Source: Erinaceus europaeus
Lineage: Eukaryota > Chordata > Mammalia > Eulipotyphla > Erinaceidae
Length of the DNA: 64,000 bases
Direction of reading: 5' to 3'
Assembly: GCF_950295315.1 (NCBI RefSeq)
Contig: NC_080185.1
Coordinates: 44,435,237-44,499,236 of the forward strand
Positions 63,801 to 64,000 of the stretch are shown here, piece by piece. The notes beneath the pieces were generated by a model. The model did no database searches. It saw nothing but the letters and a program-made list of their open reading frames with translations, and was not told the DNA's origin. A program made the translations under genes and the position numbers. The stretch's first letter is position 1. Each line of letters begins with the position of its first letter.

Positions 63801-63959
63801 GAGATAGTGCAGAAATACGACCCTGATAAAGATGAATGGCATAAGGTGTTTGATCTCCCAGAATCCCTTGGGGGCATCCGAGCTTGCACCCTCACAGTTT
63901 TTCCACCCGAAGAAACTACACCATCCCCTTCTAGAGAGTCCCCTCTTTCTGCACCTTAA
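29010..63959 (+). CDS. KLHL13: KLHL13 coding region, 5'-partial, six exons spliced
   Basis: The join 29010-29151, 38439-38571, 39557-39753, 52156-52951, 59140-59253, 63472-63959 totals 1870 nt: one base completing a split codon, 622 residues and a stop. Seen: every junction is GT-AG and phases agree (0, 1, 0, 1, 1), with no frameshift or internal stop. Counting the internal Met at 29038 as residue 1, a BTB domain lies at about 40-148, BACK with its 3-box at about 150-260, and six kelch repeats at about 290-605. Known of the family: KLHL13 and KLHL9 are CUL3 adaptors that ubiquitinate Aurora B and are needed for chromosome segregation and cytokinesis. KLHL9 is intronless in mammals; the introns and the C-terminal ending ESPLSAP favour KLHL13. 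About 33 N-terminal residues are expected upstream if the protein is the usual 655 aa. No upstream coding exon or promoter was recognised in 1-29009. Transcription continues beyond the window. Confidence 0.95.
29306..29475 (+). mobile_element. SINE-C, full length
   Basis: GAGGCTGGGGAGACAGCATA head through CATTAAAATAAAATAAA tail; 155 bases downstream of exon a. Confidence 0.88.
29540..29749 (-). mobile_element. SINE-B
   Basis: TTATTGGACAGAAACAGC to ACCACTGGCCCC, with a C-run at 29657-29668 replacing TTTCCCCCTG. Confidence 0.85.
29762..29925 (-). mobile_element. Diverged tRNA-type SINE
   Basis: GAGACAGAGGGGTAGGGAGG, CTCCAACCTGGGTTTTGCAC and GTTCTTTCACCAGCCCC on the plus strand. Confidence 0.6.
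30080..30850 (+). mobile_element. Old L1 (L1M type) 3' end
   Basis: CAATGGAATATTAGTAAGCT, AAAGATCTGGAAACATTAGG and CTGTACTGTTTTAAACTTTT follow the tail of L1M elements. A short GA-rich piece sits at about 30390-30415. Confidence 0.65.
30993..31135 (-). mobile_element. Diverged tRNA-type SINE
   Basis: TATTCTGAGAGGTAGAGGGC, CGGAGTACTGCTCTGCTATG and GCCAGGGATCAAATCTAGTA, read backwards. Confidence 0.6.
31152..31250 (-). mobile_element. SINE-C fragment
   Basis: AGAGAACTGCTCAGTTCTGG and AGATTGAACCTGGGACCTTA; the head is missing. Confidence 0.7.
31391..31692 (-). mobile_element. SINE-A, full length
   Basis: Flanks CCAAGCAGAGGTTTTT at 31374-31389 and CCAAGCTGAGGTTTTT at 31693-31708. The 165-codon frame across this region is SINE-derived. 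Confidence 0.9.
31709..32004. other. Intron without recognised element
   Basis: Contains a TTTTTTTTGGGAGGGGGGAG block at 31737-31756 and a GTTT-rich run. Confidence 0.5.
32005..32120 (+). mobile_element. MIR fragment
   Basis: CAGTTGCATGACTTTGGGGT, CTTTAGGCCACCTTCCTTGT and CTATACTATGGGTGGGAGAT fit the MIR 3' half. Confidence 0.55.
32121..32689. other. Intron without recognised element
   Basis: Unremarkable, with a short AAATAAAATAAAAAATAAAT run near 32480. Confidence 0.5.
33044..33335 (+). mobile_element. SINE-A nested in L1M
   Basis: Exact 14-base duplication GAAGTACATGGGCT at 33030-33043 and 33336-33349; full head to tail. Confidence 0.92.
33350..33487 (+). mobile_element. SINE-C nested in L1M
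   Basis: GAAGAGACAACACAAGCAGG and CCCAGGTTCAATCCCCAGCA, with a short CTTAT repeat and a CATTAAATAAAATAAA tail. AAGTACA recurs after it (33486-33492), so SINE-C came first and SINE-A then inserted at its left edge. Confidence 0.82.
34091..34671. other. Intron with possible weak L1 remnant
   Basis: At about 34440-34600 GTTGTAATAACAACAGTTGA and AAGAGTTCATCCAGCGAGAA hint at a plus-strand L1, too diverged to call. Confidence 0.4.
34672..34960 (+). mobile_element. SINE-D with internal fold-back duplication
   Basis: AGAAGTGGTTCAGTGGCTAA head and TGAGTTTGATCCCC box. Then GACATTGCATGTGCCAAAG (34736-34754) reappears inverted at 34831-34849, flanking a GA-rich segment that is the complement of its own CT tail. 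The normal CT tail and ATAA run follow. Confidence 0.82.
35054..35821 (+). mobile_element. Repeat E with inverted 5' segment
   Basis: The 3' part (35301-35821) is in plus orientation and ends TTTATAAATAAAAATTAAAA. The 5' part (35057-35270) is inverted compared with the copy at 60991-62390. CATGACTATACTAG (35057-35070) and CTAGTATAGTCATG (35301-35314) are inverted copies of the same bases. AAGAGTAGTCA (35043-35053) and AAGAGTAATCA (35822-35832) flank the whole. Confidence 0.8.
35833..36459. other. Intron without recognised element
   Basis: A 600-base repeat-free stretch; includes the AT-rich TGCATTAATTATTGATTAAG at about 36183. No gene features. Confidence 0.5.
36460..36650 (-). mobile_element. 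tRNA-type SINE with GA tail
   Basis: The GA run, then CTTCCTTCAGTACTATGGGG, CCGAACCTGAGTCATATACA and GCAGTGTACTGCCATAAC look like a SINE complement. Confidence 0.6.
36468..36535. repeat. (GA)n microsatellite
   Basis: GA dinucleotides, then GAAGGA variants. Confidence 0.95.
36716..36935 (+). mobile_element. SINE-B
   Basis: GGGGACAGGTGGTGGCCCAC to CTCTCTATCCAATAAAAAG, then an AAAAG-rich tail. AAAAGAAATGGAG before and AAAAGAAAAGGAG after suggest the target site. Confidence 0.85.
36936..37295. other. Intron without recognised element
   Basis: AT-rich, no element recognised. Confidence 0.5.
37296..37457 (-). mobile_element. SINE-D-like
   Basis: ATTT tetranucleotide tail complement, then CATCACTCTGGCATATGCAA, GGGGGTTGAACTTGGAGCCT and GATGAACCATCTCTGGGGCT. 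Confidence 0.75.
37460..37784 (-). mobile_element. SINE-B body with the A2 3' module
   Basis: The module complement (TGCCACCAGGGTTATTTCTG, CCACTGCTCCCAGAAGG) joins through GTTT repeats to a SINE-B body and head (CACTTCCACCTGGCC). So the 3' module is not restricted to A heads. Confidence 0.8.
37785..38438. other. Intron upstream of exon b
   Basis: A CA run at 38123-38146 followed by TATATA, and a second TA run near 38192. Otherwise repeat-free up to the acceptor. Confidence 0.55.
38123..38146. repeat. (CA)n microsatellite
   Basis: About 12 CA units, then TATATA. Confidence 0.95.
38439..38571 (+). CDS. KLHL13: KLHL13 exon b: first half of the BTB/POZ domain
   Basis: The acceptor ends TTGACATAG at 38438, with only a short, interrupted pyrimidine tract. 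The donor GTAGGT begins at 38572. The 133 nt encode [20 protein letters not shown], then the PVHR and [15 protein letters not shown] stretch typical of BTB domains, where the dimer interface and part of the CUL3-binding surface lie. It ends in phase 1 inside a Gly codon that exon c completes as GGM. The upstream intron is 9287 bases, the downstream one only 985. Confidence 0.95.
38735..38846 (-). mobile_element. SINE-B, 5' truncated
   Basis: CGCAGCACTGTTTCACTGCT, CCACACAGGTGGGGGTCAAG and GACTTGAACCATTA; the head is absent. Confidence 0.75.
38867..39071 (-). mobile_element. SINE-B/A intermediate
   Basis: TTGAAAGGGCAGAGAAATTG, CTGCAGACCTGCTTTACC and GTGCCACCACCCAACCC. GAGATCTT at 38859-38866 and 39072-39079 flanks it. 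Confidence 0.83.
39084..39370 (-). mobile_element. SINE-A, full length
   Basis: Exact duplication AGATCTTCATT at 39073-39083 and 39371-39381. It inserted immediately beside the previous SINE, reusing the same AGATCTT site, 186 bases before exon c. Confidence 0.92.
39557..39753 (+). CDS. KLHL13: KLHL13 exon c: second half of the BTB/POZ domain
   Basis: The acceptor TTCATTTAAG ends at 39556 and the donor GTAAGA begins at 39754; 197 nt. After the split Gly codon it encodes [20 protein letters not shown], a helix-rich C-terminal BTB half with [20 protein letters not shown], ending [14 protein letters not shown]. The reading frame runs on past the donor to a stop at 39871, but the following exon joins exactly in phase 0 (SG to VTLDNC), so the read-through is intron. 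Confidence 0.95.
40056..40184 (-). mobile_element. L1 3' end, 129 bp
   Basis: TTTATTGGGGGATTGATATT and CAGTCGACAGTAAATACAAT are the complement of the L1 terminus. Flanks TTTAATGATTTTT at 40043-40055 and 40185-40197. Confidence 0.85.
40330..40762 (+). mobile_element. L1 3' end, 433 bp
   Basis: ACACAATGTAATACTACTCA and GTGAAATAAGTCAGAAACAG are the L1 ORF2 end. A lineage-specific 3' UTR follows, ending CCCCAATAAAGAAATGAG and an A-run. Exact TAATGCCTATG at 40319-40329 and 40763-40773. Confidence 0.9.
40982..41083 (+). mobile_element. L1 3' end, 102 bp
   Basis: GTTATGTGGAAAACTGGGAA to CCCCCAATAAAGAAATAAAA. Exact 15-base duplication AAAGAAATAGTGCCA at 40967-40981 and 41084-41098. Confidence 0.92.
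41099..42349. other. Intron, 1.25 kb repeat-free
   Basis: No young SINE or L1 across more than 1.2 kb, against a background of one every 300-700 bases. Only TTAATTAAATTAATTAATTT at about 42320 stands out. Candidate for conserved non-coding sequence. Confidence 0.5.
42350..42468 (-). mobile_element. SINE-C
   Basis: AGCACTGTTTAGTTTTGGCT, GGGGATTGAACCTAGGACTT and TGTATAACCATTGTGCTATC. Confidence 0.8.
42525..42718 (-). mobile_element. SINE-B
   Basis: CTTATTGACTAGAGGCAGTA, AAGCTTTCCCCCTAAAGGTG and GTGCCACCACCACATGACCC. Confidence 0.83.
42842..43042 (+). mobile_element. SINE-B
   Basis: GGGTGGGACACCTGGTTGAG to GTCTCTATCAAATAAATAAA. Confidence 0.87.
43060..43265 (+). mobile_element. SINE-B
   Basis: GGAAGGACCAGGGGGTATCA to TCTATTCAATAAATAAATAA; tandem with the preceding copy. 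Confidence 0.87.
43266..43655 (+). mobile_element. L1 3' end, diverged
   Basis: TCAATGGAGTATTTTCATCA, GATAAAATGAATGGAACTGG and CATACATGTACCAATTACTG-like terminal sequence, ending TAAACCATTAATCCTCC. Confidence 0.75.
43676..44000 (-). mobile_element. SINE-A2, full length
   Basis: Begins with the 3' module complement (TGCCTCCAGGATTATCTCTG, CAATGCTCCTGGAGGCC) and ends GCTACTACCCGTCCCCC. Confidence 0.9.
44022..44385 (+). mobile_element. SINE-A2
   Basis: Head GAGTAGGTTGGGCATCTGCG, module GAGCCCCAACGATAACTCTG and a long AAAGG-type tail. Confidence 0.85.
44386..44612 (+). mobile_element. SINE-B inserted in the A-rich tail of the SINE-A2
   Basis: GGGGGTGGGTGGTGGTGCAC to CTGTATCCAATAAATAAATA, then AAAAAGAAAAAGAAAAAAA that may be the rest of the older tail. 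Confidence 0.87.
44785..44900 (-). mobile_element. SINE-C
   Basis: AGTACTACTCAGCTCTGGCT, GTCTCAGGCATAAAAGTCTT and GCATGACCATTATCCCATTT. Confidence 0.8.
44963..45244 (-). mobile_element. SINE-A, full length
   Basis: Exact 15-base duplication AATGTTTGTATTTTT at 44948-44962 and 45245-45259. Confidence 0.92.
45339..45537 (-). mobile_element. SINE-B
   Basis: CAATCTCCTGTTTT and CAATCTCCTATTTT flank it at 45325-45338 and 45538-45551. Confidence 0.9.
45552..46029. other. Intron without recognised element
   Basis: AT-rich, repeat-free; an 85-codon frame here is partly SINE-derived. Confidence 0.5.
46044..46339 (+). mobile_element. SINE-A, full length
   Basis: GATTTCTGTAAAAC and GATGTCTGTAAAAC flank it at 46030-46043 and 46340-46353. 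Confidence 0.92.
46354..47154. other. Intron, 0.8 kb repeat-free
   Basis: No mobile element recognised. Balanced composition and absence of insertions make it a candidate conserved stretch; no coding signal. Confidence 0.5.
47155..47308 (+). mobile_element. SINE-C with expanded CCA/CAT run
   Basis: GGGGGAGATAGCATAATGGT head. The CACCACCA motif that follows the B box in this family has grown to about 38 bases (47238-47275). Confidence 0.85.
47325..47462 (-). mobile_element. SINE-D
   Basis: GAGTGATTGAGAGAAGGAGA, GCCAAGGATTGAATTTGAGA and GCTTTATCCATTGAGTCACC. Confidence 0.72.
47463..48796. other. Intron, 1.3 kb repeat-free, with an inverted repeat
   Basis: TTCAGATGAAACC (47691-47703) and GGTTTCATCTGAA (47752-47764) form a perfect 13-bp stem with a 48-base loop. 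No other element recognised. Confidence 0.5.
48797..48967 (+). mobile_element. SINE-C, full length
   Basis: GAGCTGGGAAGATAGATAAT to CATTAAAGTAAATTTTAAAA. Confidence 0.85.
49086..49368 (+). mobile_element. SINE-A, full length
   Basis: GAAACTATATGCCTT (49071-49085) and GAAACAATATGCCTT (49369-49383) flank it. Confidence 0.92.
49434..49690 (-). mobile_element. SINE-B
   Basis: T-rich tail complement, then TTATTGGATAGAGGCAGCC to CCACTCAGCTCCC. ACCTTGGTTT at 49424-49433 and 49691-49700. Confidence 0.88.
49894..50035 (+). mobile_element. tRNA-headed SINE with CA/CT tail
   Basis: GGGGCTGATAAAATAACTCA and GAGAGTGCCTACTTTGTCAT match the family at 28015; the region after the head has become CACACA and CTCT. 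Confidence 0.7.
50036..50579. other. Intron without recognised element
   Basis: Repeat-free; no gene features. Confidence 0.5.
50580..50708 (+). mobile_element. SINE-D-like with CCCTCT run
   Basis: GGGTCCGGGAAGTGGCACAT and GTAGAGCAAGTGCTTTACAA head, then CCCTCT hexamers. Confidence 0.65.
50935..50990 (-). mobile_element. SINE-C fragment
   Basis: TTTTCATGAGAGAAAGACCA and GCACTACTCAGCTTGGGC only. Confidence 0.6.
50991..51371. other. Intron without recognised element
   Basis: Nothing recognised. Confidence 0.5.
51372..51570 (-). mobile_element. SINE-B
   Basis: ACACCTGTAGCATTGCTTCA, CCCCCTGCAGGTGCAGAGTG and GTGCCACCACACTGCCCC. Confidence 0.83.
51738..52044 (+). mobile_element. SINE-A2
   Basis: CGGGAGCAGGGTGGTGGCGC head, module GCAGGAGCAGTGGATTCGTG and a 19-base A-run; ends 110 bases before exon d. 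Confidence 0.9.
52119..52145. repeat. (CT)n tract serving as the exon d polypyrimidine tract
   Basis: About 13 TC units ending 10 bases before the AG at 52154-52155. There is no other pyrimidine run in the last 40 bases of the intron. Confidence 0.9.
52156..52951 (+). CDS. KLHL13: KLHL13 exon d: BACK domain and kelch repeats 1 to 3
   Basis: The largest coding exon, 796 nt. The acceptor CCTACTAG ends at 52155 after a CT microsatellite; the donor GTAAGT starts at 52952. It encodes the 3-box/BACK region ([20 protein letters not shown], then [20 protein letters not shown] and [18 protein letters not shown]), followed by kelch blades with [32 protein letters not shown] and [13 protein letters not shown]. 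The double-Gly and FDPRYNKW motifs of kelch repeats are intact. The exon is markedly richer in GC and CpG than the surrounding intron. At 52705-52707 it has Ser in [12 protein letters not shown], where I recall Pro in human KLHL13 and KLHL9; this may be a lineage substitution. The third kelch repeat is split by the following phase 1 intron. Confidence 0.96.
53000..53215 (-). mobile_element. SINE-B close to the exon d donor
   Basis: GTTTGGATAGAGACAGACAA to GCCACCAGTCTTGGCTCC, starting about 50 bases after the splice site. Confidence 0.83.
53346..53598 (+). mobile_element. SINE-A
   Basis: GGGGTCAGGCGGTAGCATAG to ACCACAATGATAAAAAAATA; the tail lacks GGGCAACAAAAGGG. Confidence 0.88.
53608..53835 (+). 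mobile_element. SINE-B, near-consensus
   Basis: GGGGCCGGGTGGTGGCTCAC to CCTCTATCCAATAAATAAAA. Confidence 0.9.
53840..54016 (-). mobile_element. SINE-B-like, right edge of a SINE cluster
   Basis: ACACCTGCAGCACTTCTCCG, CTTCCCTTCTGCAGGTAGG and GTACCACTGTTGAGCCCC. AAGTGCATTTAT follows at 54017-54028 and also occurs at 52954-52965, next to the exon d donor. Confidence 0.8.
54029..54558. other. Intron without recognised element
   Basis: Repeat-free AT-rich sequence. Confidence 0.5.
54567..54903 (+). mobile_element. SINE-A2, full length
   Basis: Head CTGGGCAGTAGTGCAGTGGG, module TGAGCCCCAGCAATAACCCT and an AATAATAATAAT tail. TCATTCTC at 54559-54566 and 54904-54911. Confidence 0.92.
54935..55425 (-). 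mobile_element. SINE-B-like, split by a SINE-A
   Basis: GATATGCTTCACCACTCATG and GTGGCCAGGGGCTCAAAAAT, then, after the insert, CAGCCATGGTAAAGGGTGTG and CTCTACCCAGGAAGCTC, the complement of its head. Confidence 0.75.
55085..55376 (+). mobile_element. SINE-A nested
   Basis: Near-consensus head GGGAGTCGGGCTGTAGGGCA to tail. GGGTCCTC at 55077-55084 and 55377-55384. Confidence 0.92.
55426..55966. other. Intron without recognised element
   Basis: An 82-codon frame at 55432-55680 has no domain, conservation cue or splice context. Confidence 0.5.
55967..56106 (+). mobile_element. SINE-C
   Basis: GGGCTAGGCAGACAACATAA and CGTTCAATCCTCAGCACCAG. Confidence 0.8.
56265..56510 (-). mobile_element. Repeat E 3' end, 246 bp
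   Basis: AAGAAAGGAGACATTAACAA, CCATATCCCATCCCCTCCCC and GCTTCTGTAATTGCTTCCCC match the copy at 18681; 5' truncated after CCCAGTCTGCCTCTCTC. Confidence 0.88.
56511..56827. other. Intron without recognised element
   Basis: A-rich with a GAAGAAGAAAGAAAG run near 56610. Confidence 0.5.
56828..57200 (+). mobile_element. SINE-C-like, split by a SINE-B
   Basis: GGGGACATAGCTCAGCCTGT and CAGGTTCAATCCCTGTTACC, then the CTCT tail, which resumes at 57141 as CTGTGTCCTCTCCCTTTCTC. Confidence 0.72.
56950..57141 (-). mobile_element. SINE-B nested
   Basis: TTTATTGGATAGAAACAGCC to GTGCCACCACCCGGCGCC; the GACACCTGC segment is missing. Confidence 0.87.
57285..57475 (-). mobile_element. Old tRNA-type SINE
   Basis: GATAGAGAGACAGAGATACA, GACCGGGTTTGAACCTGAGT and GGTGAACTATTTTGCTAG on the plus strand. 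Confidence 0.6.
57476..58117. other. Intron without recognised element
   Basis: Repeat-free, AT-rich. Confidence 0.5.
58266..58295. repeat. (TGTC)n microsatellite in SINE-B
   Basis: Seven TGTC units. Confidence 0.93.
58313..58515 (-). mobile_element. SINE-B nested in the CT run
   Basis: TTTATTGGATAGAGACAGCC to CCCCACCACCCGGCCT. Confidence 0.88.
58606..59139. other. Intron upstream of exon e
   Basis: Repeat-free apart from GTTT units near 58740 and the CT tract next to the acceptor. Confidence 0.55.
59086..59130. repeat. (CT)n tract serving as the exon e polypyrimidine tract
   Basis: About 18 CT units, then CTTTCTCTTT, ending shortly before the ACAACAG acceptor. Confidence 0.92.
59140..59253 (+). 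CDS. KLHL13: KLHL13 exon e: kelch repeats 3 to 4
   Basis: The acceptor TTTTCACAACAG ends at 59139, directly after a CT microsatellite; the donor GTAAGC begins at 59254. The 114 nt complete the split Pro codon and encode [20 protein letters not shown] and [17 protein letters not shown]. It finishes the third kelch blade ([10 protein letters not shown]) and starts the fourth, whose double Gly is split across the next intron. Both flanking introns are phase 1, so this exon is symmetrical and could be skipped without a frameshift, although that would break the propeller. Confidence 0.95.
59254..60824. other. Intron, 1.57 kb nearly repeat-free
   Basis: An A-rich block with CAACAACAAC at 60180-60230 and a G-run near 60740. 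Frames of 71-79 codons near 59403 have no support. Confidence 0.5.
60825..60905. repeat. (GT)n microsatellite
   Basis: About 40 GT units, one of the longest simple runs here. Confidence 0.97.
60906..60990 (+). mobile_element. tRNA-headed SINE fragment
   Basis: GTAGCTCTGTGGCAGAGCTT and GTTGAATCCTCAGCACCC with an A-rich tail at 60970-60988. Confidence 0.65.
60991..62390 (-). mobile_element. Repeat E, about 1.4-kb long form
   Basis: The longest copy in the window, lacking the last 70-90 bases of the 3' end. It contains about 0.8 kb (about 61320-62130) absent from the 18.7-kb copy, including AACCTCCCTTTGGAGAATGG and CACTAGAGGTCTAGGCCCAT. No open frame of note, so the coding source of its mobility is elsewhere. 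Family not recognised. Confidence 0.75.
62480..62850 (+). mobile_element. SINE-B/A2 hybrid, interrupted
   Basis: CCACTTGCAGGGGGGAAGCT body, then after the insert the module CACCAGGAGCAATAGATTCA and CCAAGCCCCGTAATAACCCT and an AATT-repeat tail. Confidence 0.78.
62656..62737 (-). mobile_element. Short A-tailed retroinsertion of unknown source
   Basis: About 82 bases flanked by CCCCTTCCCT..TTTAATTTCT on both sides (62631-62655, 62738-62757). The minus strand ends in GGGGGAAAAATAAATAAA, an A-rich tail. Confidence 0.6.
62851..63471. other. Intron upstream of exon f
   Basis: Repeat-free, ending in the acceptor CGTTACTGTAG. The upstream pyrimidine tract is weak. Confidence 0.55.
63472..63959 (+). 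CDS. KLHL13: KLHL13 exon f: last coding exon, kelch repeats 4 to 6 and C-terminus
   Basis: The acceptor CGTTACTGTAG ends at 63471. The exon completes the split Gly codon, then encodes [20 protein letters not shown], the fifth blade with [18 protein letters not shown], and the sixth with [20 protein letters not shown] and YDPDKDEW. It ends in [19 protein letters not shown] and TAA at 63957-63959. The Pro/Ser-rich tail after the last blade distinguishes it from KLHL9, which I recall as longer at this end. The exon continues into the 3' UTR; no polyadenylation signal is in the window. Confidence 0.95.
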
Positions 63960-64000
63960 GGTCATCCCTACAACTAAGATGCTGTAGTTCTATATCTTTG
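63960..64000 (+). other. KLHL13: Start of the KLHL13 3' UTR
   Basis: The 41 bases after the stop codon to the window edge, contiguous with the last coding exon. No AATAAA is present here, so the transcript end lies beyond the window. Confidence 0.8.

Noticed and set aside
29010..63959. KLHL9 as the gene identity
   Set aside because: KLHL9 is a close paralogue but is intronless in mammals. The multi-exon structure, the SLVEEEDQH extension upstream of the shared Met and the C-terminal ending fit KLHL13.
1..64000. CRISPR array, phage, operon or plasmid features
   Set aside because: The regular repeats are dispersed SINEs or microsatellites. Introns, MIR and L1 show nuclear mammalian DNA.

Overview
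This is a window of mammalian nuclear DNA: AT-rich, packed with retrotransposons, and carrying one recognisable gene, the 3' two thirds of KLHL13 (kelch-like family member 13), on the plus strand. Six coding exons at 29010-29151, 38439-38571, 39557-39753, 52156-52951, 59140-59253 and 63472-63959 splice with consistent reading phase and GT-AG borders. They give 622 residues ending in a stop at 63957-63959. The first exon starts inside a codon, so the gene begins upstream. The 1-29009 stretch is therefore read as the intron(s) before it, although a non-coding first exon there cannot be excluded. The product is a BTB-BACK-kelch protein, in other species a substrate adaptor of the CUL3 ubiquitin ligase that acts with KLHL9 on Aurora B in mitosis. 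Only about 41 bases of the 3' UTR are in the window.

Organism: the dominant repeats are tRNA-headed SINEs whose bodies carry the GTGAAGCAGGTCTGCAGGTG motif followed by CT-rich runs. I recognise these as the European hedgehog type (Erinaceus, ERI-type SINEs). The older mammalian layer (MIR, L2, MER5A-like, L1M) fits a placental mammal. KLHL13 is X-linked in other placentals, so this is probably hedgehog X; that is inference.

Repeat families used below. SINE-A: about 270-300 bp, tRNA-like head starting GGGAGTCGGGCGGTAGCGCA, A-rich tail with CAACAA/ATAA units. SINE-A2: SINE-A plus an extra 3' module containing GGAGCAGTGGATTC and AGCCCCAGCAATAACCCTGG. SINE-B: about 200 bp, head GGCCGGGTGGTGGCGCACCT, ending CTATCCAATAAATAAATAAA. 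SINE-C: about 150-170 bp, with GATAGCATAATGGTTATGCA and CAGGTTCAATCCCCAGCACC. SINE-D: head with GGGAGGTGGCGCAGTGGATA. Repeat E: an unclassified 0.7-1.4 kb element with an A-rich 3' end. L1: lineage-specific 3' ends with a conserved CCCCAATAAAGAAATA terminus.

Layout: 1-29 kb is upstream intron crowded with SINEs. 29-38.4 kb is a 9.3 kb intron with old L1M pieces and a rearranged repeat E copy. 38.4-39.8 kb holds two exons encoding the BTB domain. 39.8-52.2 kb is a 12.4 kb intron with three short L1 3' ends close to the donor side. 52.2-53.0 kb is the large BACK/kelch exon. 53-63.5 kb holds two introns around a small kelch exon, including a 1.4 kb repeat E copy. 63.5-64 kb is the last coding exon. 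I see no prokaryotic genes, CRISPR, operons or dedicated novel system. The interest lies in how retroelements inserted (twin-priming inversion, a tailless SINE head, fold-back, nested insertions) and in how close some came to splice sites.
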